Position numbers and translations under genes: made by a program. A stretch of DNA of 64,000 nucleotides, taken from Adenophora triphylla var. japonica. Its lineage: Eukaryota; Streptophyta; Magnoliopsida; Asterales; Campanulaceae. The notes beneath the pieces were generated by a model. That model was not told the origin of the DNA, searched no databases, and was given only the letters and a program-made list of their open reading frames with translations. Location of the stretch: the NCBI GenBank assembly GCA_022495995.1, contig JAFEMH010004884.1, positions 1-64,000 on the forward strand, written 5' to 3'. Below are positions 33,341 through 46,867 of the stretch, piece after piece (positions within the stretch are counted from its first letter, which is position 1; each line of letters starts with the position of its first letter).

Positions 33341-33377
33341 AACATGTATTTTAAACCGGAGAGGGTTATTCTCCAAT

Positions 33378-33470
33378 TATCTCTCTCTCTCTCTCTCTCT
33401 AAATAAAAATGCACACTCTCTCTCTCTCTCTCTCTCTCTAAACAAAACACACACACACACTGTCTCTCTC
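33378..33470. repeat. (CT)n and (AC)n microsatellites
   Basis: Two runs of TCTCTC separated by a short linker, followed by ACACAC. They are typical of a 5' untranslated leader, here upstream of the reticulon fragment. Confidence 0.9.
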
Positions 33471-34027
33471 GTTTCCATTTCTCTCACCCCATGAATTGCC
33501 TTGTGAGGTGGCCGCCTGGATCGAGATGAGGCTGCCGCATCACCACCAGAAACTTCCTCCGTGAAATGCCAATTTGAGGCTGCCGCCTGGCTCAGAATGA
33601 GGCTGGCGCCTCGGCCTTTACCCCGCCCCCAATTTTTTTTCAATTCCCGCCCTTTCCTCTCTCAAATATTTTAACATTGGCGCCGCTACCCTTTTCCCCC
33701 ATATTACAACGCCCTTTTCACCCAAATTACAACGCAGAAGTCTCCCCCATTTCCAATCCTTCAAGCGGATGTCCGTCACCGACGATAATCGCTCGTGGCC
33801 CTTGGCCAAGCTTCCGTACTTCAAGGAGCTAGTTGGGATATCGTTCTTCGTTCACTCCGTCTCATTTTCTATTAATTTACGTTTCGCTATGGATTATTAC
33901 GGTCCTTATTTAATTTAAATAGAGATCATCGCATTTTCATGTTTCGACTTGATTTTGAATTTAGTGTTTGTTTGATTCATTTTTTCAAAATGTTAGAATT
34001 GTTTTTCTCGTGTCAATGTGGTGCAGC

Positions 34028-35000
34028 TTGCCGATGTGTTGTTGTGGAAGAAGTGGTCGGGAGCGGTTGTTTTGCTAGGTTCCGCAACCATTCTATGGAT
34101 CCTTTTTGAAAAAGCCGGATATAATCTCTTATCGTTTGTTTCCAATGTTCTACCGTTTCGGTTGTAATCCTCTTTTTCCGGGCTAAATCCGCCTCACTTC
34201 TCAATAGGTATGTGTGTAATATGTTTAATATACTTCCACTTCTTGGATTTCAAAGCATGATTGGGATTTAATCAATTGTTGTTTAGCTTCCGCCGCCTAT
34301 TTGAAGTAGCTTTATGTAGGATTCTCGCCTTACGGGTTTAGTAGTATTGCTATTCTAGTTTCTTTGTTTAGCGTTGAGTAACTAGAAGTAGTGATGATTT
34401 CGATTAGTTTTACATCTCTTCATTTTGGAACAATTGGTGTTTTTCTTAATATTTGGTTTGGCTCATAGAAGTTAGTAACCAACTTATTCATGCCTGATTG
34501 TAGACCTCTCGCCTCCCATTCCCGATTTGGATATCTCCGAGGAATCAGCTCTTGTGGCCGCCGATGAGATACGAGTTTGGGTTAATCATGCACCGTCCAT
34601 TGCACTTGAAATTGCAATTGGTGGAAACCCGAGAATTTTGGGGAAGGTGTGGTTATATTTTATGGGCCTTTTCTATTTGTTAAAAACAAATGAGATTTGT
34701 CTAAACGGTTGATGATCCGGTTATGTGATGTGAGTGGTTCTTCAGGTTGCTTTTGGTTTGTGTGTGATACCTTTGCTTCATCTTATCTCGCTCTTTACTT
34801 GTTACGTCCTATTTAGATATCACCAGGACAAGTTTATTTCCTATTACGTAACCACATTATCTCTCTCTTTCTCTCATCCTTTCTTTGAGTCGCAATCCAT
34901 TGGAATCGCCTCGTTCACTTCAATTCTCGTAATCTTTGGGCAAATGCGATTTTGAATCTTTAAATAATTGTTTCGTTAGATGGTTTAGAGATTATTCATT
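34028..35000 (+). pseudogene. Reticulon-like (RTNLB) gene fragment
   Basis: Exon 1 (34028 to about 34206) encodes [20 protein letters not shown] and [21 protein letters not shown] one-base frameshift then moves to [16 protein letters not shown] before a GTATGT donor. Exon 2 (about 34505-34650) encodes PPIPDLDISEESALVAADEI, RVWVNHAPSIALEIAIGG. Exon 3 starts near 34744 with QVAFGLCVIPLLHLISLF. These are the membrane-hairpin domain of plant reticulons, ER-shaping proteins. Start and C-terminus are missing and a frameshift is present, so this is a captured fragment inside the CACTA element. Intron borders are retained, so it was copied from genomic DNA. Confidence 0.85.
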
Positions 35001-35229
35001 CTTTGGATTCTTGGATTGTGAATGTGTACTCCAAGATTTCATACGCTTTGAAATGTTGTCTCTTTGAGGGGCGAATTGGGTTGCTCATATGGTGTTTGAT
35101 AAAATGTCCCAATGGCAAGAAACCGCTTAGGTTGTAGAAGGTCCAATTCTTTTGATTTTCATTAGAAGAACTAAATCAATCTAAAATTAAAACATGAATC
35201 TTTATAGACAATGAAAGTTTCTGGTTATG

Positions 35230-36296
35230 TATGGCAGAGGCGGGGATGAGGGTAGGAGGAGGGCAGTGGACAACATCAATGGAGTGGCCATCATTGTCCT
35301 CATCGAACCATAACCATCGTAGCACAACTATCGCCCCGTCATCTTCTCATGAGTTGTTTTTCTCTCGTTCTTTCCGCATCCTCGCTATTCTTATTTATTT
35401 ATTTTTTTATTTCATGCAGCCAATTCTAACACTTCTCATAATTTTGTAGGCCGACATCGCTCCGAAGAGTCGAGTTTTGTTGATATGATAAAATCTCGCC
35501 AGAGTGCCCAAGAAAACGATGATGATGATGATGACGAGGAAGAGTTTGTTATTAAGAAAGAGACATCACCCAACCACAAAGGTAGGTTTTCTCTATTTTC
35601 TCTCTAATGTCATTTTCCCACCTTTAATTCCATTGTTCTGACATTTGGGAAATTCATCTATTTTCCCTTAGCTAATTTGTCGGTGAAAGTTGATCCCAAA
35701 GGCATTGATCGAAGCCCAATACCCCTGGCCGAAGCACTCGCTACGCATCAGCCGTAGAAGGAGCAAAATCAATGACAGCATGTTCAATGAACAGCTTTGC
35801 ACTATTTTTTGCTCCAATTATGGAATAATCTTACATCCGAATTTTCCATCTTTTTGATCAACTATATTCAAATTACGGAATCGACTTACAAGAAGTCTTA
35901 TATCTCGTAGTGAAGAAAATACATGAATAGTTTCAAGCGAAATGATTTGTATGATTTACTTTACAAAGAAGTTTTTCATAAAATAAGCATTATCAACACC
36001 TTGACATAAAGTATTTCAAACCCTAGTGCAGATTTTCAATTTTGAGAGAGCTCATTCCTCATGGTGACCAAAAGAGAGATAAGGCGTCTTTCTTATTAGA
36101 GGTATGTTGAGAACAGATTGTATTACTTACAACTTTCTGTTATCATTTAAAACTTGGATATTGAATAAGCTTTACTTTTTACAATCAATTTTCTAGGTTA
36201 TCGACTACATTCAATATCTTCAAGAGAAAGTGAACAAGTATGAGGATTCGTATCAAGGATGGAACAACGGACCAACAAAGTTAATCCCATGGGTAT
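35230..36296 (+). pseudogene. BIM-type bHLH transcription factor gene fragment
   Basis: Four exon-like pieces match BES1-INTERACTING MYC-LIKE proteins. They are GGGQWTTSMEWPSLSSSNHN (35230-35320); SSFVDMIKSRQSAQE followed by DDDEEEFVIKKETSPNHKG (about 35450-35580); SVKVDPKGIDRSP with, after a frameshift, PKHSLRISRRRSKIND, the basic region (35670-35780); ELIPHGDQKRDKASFLLE (36037-36100) and [20 protein letters not shown] (36197-36260), the second helix and beyond. Order and intron positions are natural. BIM proteins act with BES1 in brassinosteroid signalling. Frameshifts, stops and missing ends make this a captured pseudogene. Confidence 0.85.
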
Positions 36297-36654
36297 AAAT
36301 CCTCACACTTTCTCTTTTGATTCCCCTATCCATATTTCTGACTCCAAAGGTTTTGACACATCTATTTCTACACAAATTCTAGCATACATTTGGTTTGTGA
36401 GACCCAATGTCCTACTATCCACTCTTAGAAAATTCCCCAATTCATTACCAATTGGATGGTCATGAGCAGAAGCTTTGGTTAATTTTGTGTATGTGACTAT
36501 GGAGAGCAAACATGGTGTATTTGGAAGATGTATATTATGCTATTATCTTGATTGAAATTGGATACAATGCAGGCTTTTGATAGATTATGAATTGGCATTT
36601 TGTAGCCAATTGTCATCCTGGGCATATAATGTTGTTTTTATCATTCTTAGGCCT

Positions 36655-36862
36655 CGCATAACCGTTCAATTTTCATTTCGTTAAGCAATACAAATGAAAC
36701 TTCAAATTGTCTCAAGCTGTCACTCAAATGAAACTGCTGAAAATTTCCAATTCCCAAACTAGTTGTAGCATAAGCAGTCCCAAGACTTTTCATGCTTTCT
36801 GGTGCTTGATCATAGAAGAACTCAACCCTAGATACTTCAGTAGAATGCATCTCCTTTCCCAT
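36655..36862 (-). pseudogene. NPF (NRT1/PTR) transporter gene fragment
   Basis: The minus strand encodes MHSTEVSRVEFFYDQAPESM followed by KSLGTAYATTSLGIGNF. This is the conserved block before the last membrane helices of plant nitrate/peptide family (NPF) transporters (consensus around LEFFYDQAPESMRSLGTA). Only about 60 residues are present and the helices downstream have lost frame. Its strand is opposite to the reticulon and BIM pieces, so it was acquired separately. Confidence 0.75.
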
Positions 36863-37111
36863 TAGCACGAACCTGGGAAGTAATATGAATATAGTTAGAG
36901 GAACTTGTCCCAGTTTTTCATCTAAGCCGTGTACATCATTTGAGTTTCATGAAGTAATTCTCAGTTTGCTTATGGTTTGCTAAAGTTATAGTGCTATTTT
37001 CATGCCTAATATATTTTTTGTAGGCTACGGACCATCCCATGGCAGATTCCTTCCCTGCCGTGGCATTTACGGACCATCTCACTTTTTAAAATGAACTCGC
37101 AATTTATTGTT

Positions 37112-37180
37112 ATATTATTTTCTGTTCCCAAAAATGAATGACCACAATTTTTTTGGTCATTCATTTCGGGACGGAGGGAG
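37112..37180. mobile_element. Stowaway-like MITE remnant
   Basis: The right end is GGGACGGAGGGAGTA, the typical Stowaway terminus including TA. AATGAATGACCA and TGGTCATTCATT form an internal foldback. The left terminus is degraded (GTTCCC in place of GTCCC). Confidence 0.6.
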
Positions 37181-37574
37181 TATCATTTTTGGTTTTGGTG
37201 TTTTCCTTCATCATGCATTTGTGTGTTTTAACCGTATGTTTCATTTACACAATGTGCGTAAGAATGCAATGATCAAGTGGTGCAATTATCGGGGCACTTG
37301 CATCTCAAGCCAAGCAAAGAACAACAGAGACAAGATTGTAATGGATGCAATCACATGAGGTGCGCTTGCCACCGCCGCAGTTCCTCAAGTATCTCAACTG
37401 AGTTCATCTTTTATTTTTCTAGCATTAATTGTAATTGATTTTAAAAATTTTGATTTAGGAAATTTTATGACTTTGAAGTACATTTTAGTAGTGGTATTTT
37501 GACATTGTTAATTGATGTATATGACAATTTTTTCAATATAAGGTTATTTATAAGTGTATTTTAGTAGTATTATA

Positions 37575-37626
<52 letters not shown>
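37575..37626. repeat. (TA)n microsatellite
   Basis: A run of about 26 TA units next to the right subterminal repeats. Confidence 0.97.
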
Positions 37627-37627
<1 letters not shown>

Positions 37628-37629
<2 letters not shown>

Positions 37630-38100
37630 AGAGACGGCAAATTCTGTAGCCAAAATGAAGATTTCGTTTCTAAATCGGGTTTAGAGACAGATTTGTTCCG
37701 TAGCTAATCCGTGGGTGCAGGTTGGTCGCTAAATTGAGCGTCGCTGTTTTGTAGCTGTTTTAGAGACAGATATGTCCGTCTCTAATTTAGAGACATATTT
37801 CTTTGTCTCTAAATTAGAGACGGACATGTCTGTCTCTAAATTAGAGACGGACATGTCCGTCTCTCGGGCATGTCCGTCTCTAATTTAGAGACGGACATGT
37901 CCGTCTCTAATTTAGAGACGGACATGTCCGTCTCTAAATTAGAGACGGATATGTCCGTCTCTAAAACAGCTACAAAACAGCGACGCCCAATTTAGCGACA
38001 AACCTGCACCCACGGAATAGCTACGGAAAAAATCCGTCTCTAAACACGATTTAGCTACGGAATCTTCATTTTAGCTACGGAATTTGCCGTAGCTAAAATC
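37628..38100. repeat. Right subterminal repeats of the CACTA element
   Basis: TTAGAGACGGACATGTCCGT and its complement alternate tightly. Two flanking arms, GCTACAAAACAGCGAC and its complement, form a larger inverted repeat (37735-38000). The motif core is shared with the left end, but the spacer (ACATGT) differs from the left-end spacer (TTCTGATT). Confidence 0.88.
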
Positions 38101-38116
38101 GTTTTTCCTTGTAGTG

Positions 38117-39261
38117 TCTCCTCCTTCCTATCCTTCAAGGCCGATTGCTTGGCTTGGCGCCTCTTCCTCTTGATCAGCTCAACTGCACTCAGTTGTTCCA
38201 TCTCAAGCTCGGCCTCCTGCTCGGGGGATAAATCTGCAAGGACGAGGAGGATATGGTTACATTATGAACAGAATTAGAGCTAACAGCAAAAAAAACACAA
38301 AGTATCAAAGACGATGGAAAAACACTTTACATCCTGCGACATCAGTCTCTCTCAAACACTGATCTACAGGAATGAGCTTGCACCTCGCACAGTCCTCGTG
38401 AAAGACCAAACCTGGATGAACCCTCCAATAATTGAAACGTCTCCCCCTCTTAACATCAATGAGGGGAACCACCCCGTCCTTCGGCCTCGGCATCAATCCG
38501 GCCTGGACATAGTACCGCTCGTCGGATTCTAAAGTTGACCAGTCAAGGAGCCCGACCTCGGCAAATTCCTCGAGGAGCTTGATCATGTCCTTGGTCTACA
38601 CATACTTCTGCACTGGACCCGAGGAAGTTGGCACATCGGCAGGAGAGGGGAACTCCCAGCCTCTTCAGCTCTCTACTCTAATGACATGGTTGTCCCAGCC
38701 CCCAACCTTGCTAGACATAGGGAGGATAATTTTTGGATTCTTGGGTTCACTCCGTATGACGAGGAGGCGGCTACTCTTCACATATCTGATCTGGAAGAAG
38801 TGACGGAAGGCTCCTAGGGTAGGCTCGTAACCTAAGCTACGACAAAGCACAATGAAACTAACGAGGACCCTGGTCCCGTTAGCCCCCAACATGGCCGGGA
38901 CAGCCCTCACATCACCCAGGAATTCGTTGATAAATGGGTCCAATGGGAGACGAAGTCCCTGCTGAAATTGCTTGAAATAGAAATGGACGTAGTTGTCGTT
39001 GTAGTAGAATCTATACTCCTCGGCATCAGTGGCAAAAACAGGTTTACCGATATAAGTTAGCCGATACTCATTCTTATCCACCCCGTACTTGGTATATAGC
39101 TTCTCCAGCATGGGGTCCCCGGCCTTGGGTGGCCTCTCTCGGCCTCATCCACCTCCTCGGCCTCCCCTTCCTCGGCCTCTCCTTCCGTCAACTTGTTCGC
39201 CCTCCACGAAGGCATTGACAATTTTTGTAGACGAGGAGGCTTCACCCCCTCTTCCCGTCAT
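38117..39261 (-). pseudogene. Tat-A antisense gene, 5' part
   Basis: On the minus strand an ATG at 39259-39261 opens MTGRGGEASSSTKIVNAFVE. Shifted frames then give an acidic EGEAEEGEAEE tract and the block MLEKLYTKYGVDKNEYRLTY, NDNYVHFYFKQFQQGLRLPL, LVSFIVLCRSLGYEPTLGAF, RHFFQIRYVKSSRLLVI (38665-39111). A second exon-like frame follows (38305-38586), with LEEFAEVGLLDWSTLESDER, and a basic segment before the CACTA element. The central block resembles the 'putative gypsy type transposon' domain of plant genomes, though I cannot confirm this without a search. Two frameshifts are visible near 39130-39200. Confidence 0.6.
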
Positions 39262-39314
39262 ATCTGCAAAAAGGCCAAGGATCCAAAGTTAGTCATTATC
39301 CAAGGCCAGGCTTA

Positions 39315-40379
39315 TGTAGACACCCCATTCTGAACCCATAATTACATGATTACACTACTCTTCATCTCTCTTTTATGTTTTGATGAAAGCATATCAGTTT
39401 CGTCATGTTTCGTTAAGTTTCTAACTAACCTCGTTAGTTTTGGACCTAACTGACTAACGGAACAACTGAAGAGGACAAAATAGTCATCAGACTAGTTATC
39501 TCGCACGAGATATCATATCTCGCACGAGATATCCCCTCGACAGGATGTGCAGAAATCACTCTCCTTCTCCGTTTCAAACTCTCTTTTTGGATAAAACCTT
39601 ATCAATTCGGGTATCCAATCGTAATCGAGTTACGGAACCTTCCTAGGGGATTTTACCTCTCCACCTTCACCTCTCCAACCTCCTATAAATACTGGATGAT
39701 TTTCAGTGTTTCAGGGGGTCGAAAATTCTGATCCTTGATCAAGAACACACACAACACACACAATTTGTTGGTTTCTTTCCATGAAAGACTCCTTCAAATC
39801 ACTCACAAACAACTCCTAAAGTTTGTTCATCAACCTTGTTGATTAACAAACATCGAAGCCCGAATCAAAGGACCAAGGCGAAGCTCCGTCCGCATCAAGA
39901 TCCAAGTCAAGGATCAAGGCGAAGCTCTGTCCGTATCAAGTTTCAACTCTAAACTTGAGTCGAAACTCTGTCCGAATCTCTTCTCAAAAAGGTAATCATC
40001 CTTTAACTTTCACTTCTCTTCTCAACCTCTCTATTGATTTTAGAGAAGTGTAATCCCATCAAAAGGATTAGCTTAGAGTCCCTTCAGTCAATGAAGGCGA
40101 TCTCGAAGCATACAATCCGACATTCCTAATCAAGGAATTGATTAGGGTTTATTTGTTCTTCTTTAATTATTTTATTAAAAAGATTGAAAACCTCTCTTTT
40201 CTTTAGCAAGACCGATCTCCGGATTGGGTGAAATGGATGCTCCTTGACCTACCTATTTCATAACCTAAGCCCCGAACCCAAATCTCTTTCAAAATGGTTT
40301 TCCTATGTTTCCAATCGAATAATATAGGTGGCGACTCAAAACGAAAAGATAAAATTCTTTTTTTCCTCACAACGCTACA
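39315..40379 (+). repeat. Tat-C 5' LTR
   Basis: It starts TGTAGACACC and ends AACGCTACA, directly before a primer site. It contains a TATA box near 39683 and a pair of ATCTCGCACGAGAT palindromes at 39498-39530. There is no second LTR to align, so the ends rest on TG...CA and the primer site. Confidence 0.75.
39683..39692 (+). promoter_or_regulatory. TATA box in Tat-C LTR
   Basis: CCTATAAATACTGG lies about 150 bp after the palindrome pair. Confidence 0.5.
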
Positions 40380-40398
40380 GTGGCGACTCTGATGGGGA
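40380..40398 (+). other. Tat-C primer-binding site
   Basis: GTGGCGACTCTGATGGGGA closely matches the tRNA-Arg complement TGGCGACTCCGCTGGGGA and starts directly after the LTR. Confidence 0.75.
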
Positions 40399-41814
40399 CT
40401 TAAAATTAAGAGGCTTAAACTTGCGTCAAAATTAAAAGAGAGGTTTTTAAAAAAAAAAATTGTAAATTCGAATTTTCTGCTCTCAGATGAGGCATATCTC
40501 GCACGAGATATCATATCTCGCGCGAGATATTGCCTCTGCAATCTGGTTGTTTTCTGGTTTCTCCCGTTCATCTCATAGTCCAAGACGAGAGCCAAACACG
40601 CAAGGGGGATCCCAGAATTCATTATCTGCAGAGTTCCCGCATCTTAAGGCCTCCCTTAAGGTGTAGAACTCGAACCTTCGTTTCCTTTAAATAATTGATT
40701 ATTATTTATAAATTGCGTGCGATTGGGTTTTATTTAATTAAAGTCCGGTCCATTGGGGATTCGGGAGTTGTAAATTGAATTATTTATCTCTCTTTCTCTC
40801 TCTTTATGTGGAACTACGACGGCCTGAGTCTTCCTAAATTGGGAGAAACGTAGGCAACCACTTGGTGCGGCCACTATCTGTTTTCCTTTTGTTTTTTCAA
40901 AAAAAAAACTTTCTATTTTTCTCTATCACCTAGATCGACTCTCACACACGCGCACTCATTTATATCTGTCATTGCACTACATACCCCGATTAACCCGGGA
41001 CCCACACTAAGGACGGATGACGGTAACCACCTAGTCGCCGGTCTCTCCGAAGTTGGATCATCCCACTCCGCGTATTCAATCCACCTAGATTGTCATATCG
41101 CGGGGAGCCTAGCCTTCCAGCCTTGCATCGCCACATTTTCATATAGATTGTCTCTTTAAGAACACTCCGTGACCGGTCGGTTTTGACTCGGTAATTCTTC
41201 TTGTCTTTGACCAAAATAAAGCTAATGTAAAATTGACTATCGAGAAAGGATTAGGAAAAGTCCCTTCGGAAAAAGAAAAGTCCCTTCGGAAATGTCCCTT
41301 CGGAATGACCCTTCGGAAGTCCTTTTAAAGAAAAAAAAATCCTTCCGGTCAATTTTACTTGGCTTTACTTTACAAAGAATGATCAATTACCAAGTCCCTA
41401 GGTTTGGTTCGAATTACGTATACCTGTAAGATGTACCTAGGATGCTAGATAGAAAACGGACCTTTGTCCGTCCGACCATGAGTTTAGGAAATAAAAAGAG
41501 GAAAAATCCATCTTTCCGAATGGTTATCTCGTGCGAGATAACCTAGTCTCGCGCGAGATATTATTTGCAGATTTCGTGTTTGTGATTGATAATCGATGTG
41601 CGCTCCCTCCTTGAGTCAAAACTCCGTCTCTAATAAAAATAAAACTTCAAAAAAAATCGCTCGTGAGGTAATTTTAATCATCATCCTTTTCTCCATCTAG
41701 GATCGTTTGGGGCTAATATTCGAAAAGGCGTCTCGTCGGGATATCTCTAGTTCATCTCTAAGGTCGTCAAGCTCCCTTACCTCTCCAACGGTAGCATCTC
41801 AATTTCTTTTCGAC
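40399..41814 (+). other. Tat-C leader
   Basis: Non-coding leader with two further palindrome pairs (40496-40528 and 41526-41559) and five copies of a GTCCCTTCGGAA word at about 41257-41320. No gene is visible. Confidence 0.55.
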
Positions 41815-43038
41815 ATGATGAGTTCTGAAGCACTCAAGAAGGAAATTGAGGATCAAAGGATTCGATATGAAGAAATGCTACAAGCCCAAGCCGATGAAAT
41901 GGAGGCCCGATTAGAACTTGAAAGGAGAATCCAAGCCGGGAAAATGAAAGCCATGGTTGACGAACTCCAAGCCATGAAACTACAATTGGCCGAATTAAGC
42001 TCAAAGAAGAAAGATAATGAGACCTCTTCCGATGATGAAGTATCATACACTAAGAAAGCTAAAAGGCACCGCAAGCACAAGAAAAAGGTGTATGAGTCTA
42101 GCTCATCATCTTCCTCCTCCGACAATGAGAGTTATTCTTCCAAGAAAGAAAGCAAGGACGAACCACTTATAATGGCAATGCTAGAAAAGAAACTTGCATC
42201 CCTCGATGTGAGCAAGGGAGCCTCGCTCTCTATTGACTATGACACCCTTCGTCAATCCATGTCAAAGCTTCCTAGAAAGTACAAGACACCCGACACTGCA
42301 AAATTCAATGGTTCTACTTGCCCTAAAGCTCATTTGGAAACTTACTCTTGGGCCATGCTACCTATGGGTGTCGATGACAACTTGCTAGTTCAATGCTTCC
42401 CTCAAACCCTTGATGGTGCCGCTAGAGATTGGTACATGACTCTTCCACTCTCCACAAGGCTTGATTGGCCACTCGCCAGTCGTGCCTTCCAAGAACAATT
42501 TGAGGACAACACTACCTACCGCACTACTAGGAGAGACCTTGAGCAAACTAAGCAACAACAAAATGAGTCATTCGCCGATTTTGTTAAAAGATGGAGGACC
42601 AAACTGACTGAAATCGTTGATAGGCCAAGCCTAGACAAACAAATTCATATCCTACTTCAATGTCTCCGCGAAGAGTACCAAGAGAAGCTTGCCGGCAACT
42701 ACTTCCCTAGTTTCCTCGAACTCCATAAATCGGGCCTTAGAATTGATGAATTGATCCATCTTAGAAAGAATTCAGAAAAGGAGAATTGTCCAACAAAAGG
42801 GAGCACCGGTCGTACCTATCATGATTTTGGTGGGGCTACTCTTTAGGAAATGTTCGATGATCTAGTAGGCAAAGGAAAATTGAAGCCAATGGAAGACTAT
42901 CATCCTAAGAAAATGAGAGATGATTGGGACCACGACAAATTTTGTGATTACCATCAGTTTAGTGGTCATGACATCAACAATTGCTACAATTTGAGGGATG
43001 CAATCCAAGACTTGTATGAAGCCGGCAAGATCAACTGA
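41815..43038 (+). CDS. Tat-C gag
   Basis: The likely start is ATGATGAGTTCTGAAGC at 41815; the open frame extends further upstream without an ATG. A coiled-coil N-terminus (residues 1-100, [20 protein letters not shown]) is followed by a serine/charge-rich linker. The capsid core is around [40 protein letters not shown] and [21 protein letters not shown] stop at 42844-42846 interrupts it. The frame then continues with [20 protein letters not shown] and a zinc-binding [14 protein letters not shown] motif, ending at 43038. Only one stop breaks it, so it is far better preserved than any pol here, consistent with an element that keeps gag alone. Confidence 0.8.
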
Positions 43039-43088
43039 AGAATCACCACCTTGGGGCTCCGATTGTCCTCTCCCTTTTTCCTTTGAAA

Positions 43089-45130
<2,042 letters not shown>

Positions 45131-45137
45131 CTTCAAG

Positions 45138-46675
45138 GAATGCGGTATTCTTTGAAAACATTTTTCCGATTAAGGACAGGAAAGATGTAGGTTCTAGTAA
45201 GAGAACATATGAGTCTACAACTGGTCCTTCTCAAATAGAAGATGAAGAACCGAGACGTAGCAAAAGGACAAGAGTGGAAAAGTCTTTTGGTCCTGATTTT
45301 CTATCTTACATGTTAGAAAATGAACCAGCAACTGTTAAAGAAGCTTTATCCGGTCCGGATAGTTCGTTCTGTAAAGAACCTATTAACAACGAAATTGAAT
45401 CCATAATGCTCAACAATACTTGGGAATTGGTTGATCTCCCTCCAGGTTGCAAACCATTAGGTTGAAAATGGATCCTTAAAAGGAAGTATAAGGCGGATGG
45501 ATCAATCGATAAGTACAAAGCTAGGCTAGTTGCCAAAGGCTTTAGACAGAAAGAGGGATATGATTTCTTTGATACATACTCCCCTGTCACAAGGATCACA
45601 TCTATTCGTGTTCTCATAGCTATTGCAGCAGTGCATAATCTTGAGATACACCAAATGGATGTGAAGACTGCTTTCCTAAATGGAGAACTTGATGAAGAAA
45701 TTTACATGGAACAACCCGAAGGGTTTGTAGTTCCTGGTAAAGAAAGGAAGGTGTGTAAACTCGTAAAGTCCTTGTATGGACTAAAACAAGCACCTAAACA
45801 ATGGCATGAGAAGTTCGATAGAACCATGTTATCGAATGGATTCAAGATTAATGAATGTGACAAATGTGTCTACATTAAAGAAACATCTGAATCATTCGTT
45901 ATCGTTTGTCTTTATGTAGACGACATGCTCATAATGGGAAGTAATCATGATTTGATCATGAATACCAAAGGCATGTTAAAGAAGAACTTTGACATGAAAG
46001 ACATGGGATTAGCTGATGTAATATTAGGGATAATGATCTCTAGAACATCTAAAGGATTAGTTCTTTCACAATCCCATTACCTAGAGAATGTTCTTCGGAA
46101 ATTCAATGTCTTTGATGACCCTCCGGCTAAGACACCTGTAGACTTGGCTCTACATTTAGCCAAGAACAAGGGAACCAGTTTCTCAACCGGAATATGCAAG
46201 AATAATTTGATCGATGTACTTAACGAATTGTACTCGTCCAGACATTGCATATTCAGTAAGCAAACTAAGTAGGTTCACAAGCAATCCTAGTACTGATCAT
46301 TGGAAAGCACTAATGAGAGTACTAAGATATTTAAAGTATACATTAAACCATGGGATACTTTACAATAAATATCCAGCAGTATTAGAAGGATACTGTGATG
46401 CCAATTGGATATCGGACACGAAAGACTCTAAGTCCACAAGTGGATATGTATTCACAATAGGTGGAGGAGCAGTGTCATGGAAATCCTCCAAACAGACATG
46501 CATAGCCAGATCCACGATGGAGTCTGAGTTTATCGCATTAGATAAAGCTGGGGAAGAAGCAGAATGGCTTAAGAACTTCCTGGAGGATATTCCTTGTTGG
46601 AACAAACCTGTGCCTGCTGTACTAGTCCATTGTGATAGTCAATCAGCAATTGGAAGGGCACAGAATAGTATGTAC

Positions 46676-46707
<32 letters not shown>

Positions 46708-46867
46708 CAATACCATTAGACAGTTGATCAAGAATGGCGTTATCACTATTGATTATGTGAAATCATGTGATAACCTAGCGGATCCTTTTACCAAAGGTAT
46801 AAATCGAGATCAACTGTATAAACTGTTAAGGGGAATGGGTTTAAAACCCACAACAAAAGAACTATAG
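45138..46867 (+). pseudogene. Copia-D pol: integrase tail, reverse transcriptase, RNase H
   Basis: The Copia pol is entered in the last part of integrase (SSRNAVFFENIFPIKDRKD). The RT follows: [55 protein letters not shown] and the catalytic CLYVDDMLIMGSNHD. RNase H contains [40 protein letters not shown] and [19 protein letters not shown] at 45463-45465 replaces the Cys of GCKW and a frameshift lies near 46210. gag, protease and most of integrase are absent. The RNase H matches the remnant at 190-567. Confidence 0.9.

Larger units (their letters stand above)
28703..38116. mobile_element. Non-autonomous CACTA element carrying host gene fragments
   Basis: It starts CACTACAAGGAAAA and ends TTTTCCTTGTAGTG, perfect 14-bp terminal inverted repeats of the En/Spm (CACTA) type. 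The flanking 3-bp duplication is TCT (28700-28702 and 38117-38119). Both ends carry dense subterminal repeats of TTAGAGACGG in both orientations. No transposase is readable over 9.4 kb. Inside are telomere-like repeats, a nested hAT-like element, AT-rich tandem repeats, and pieces of reticulon, BIM and NPF genes, so it fits a Pack-CACTA. Excision restores the reading frame of the Tat-A antisense gene. Confidence 0.92.
2540..39314 (+). mobile_element. Gypsy/Tat LTR retrotransposon (Tat-A), degenerate and multiply interrupted
   Basis: The order is LTR, primer site, gag, protease, RT, RNase H, second (archaeal-type) RNase H and integrase, all plus strand, then an antisense gene. Two RNase H domains after the RT place it in the Tat lineage of Ty3/Gypsy. 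The RT is split by Tat-B and the antisense gene by a CACTA element. gag and pol contain several stops and frameshifts, so the copy is dead. No matching 3' LTR is seen; the right end is lost or lies beyond the Tat-C insertion at 39315. The left boundary is approximate. Confidence 0.75.
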
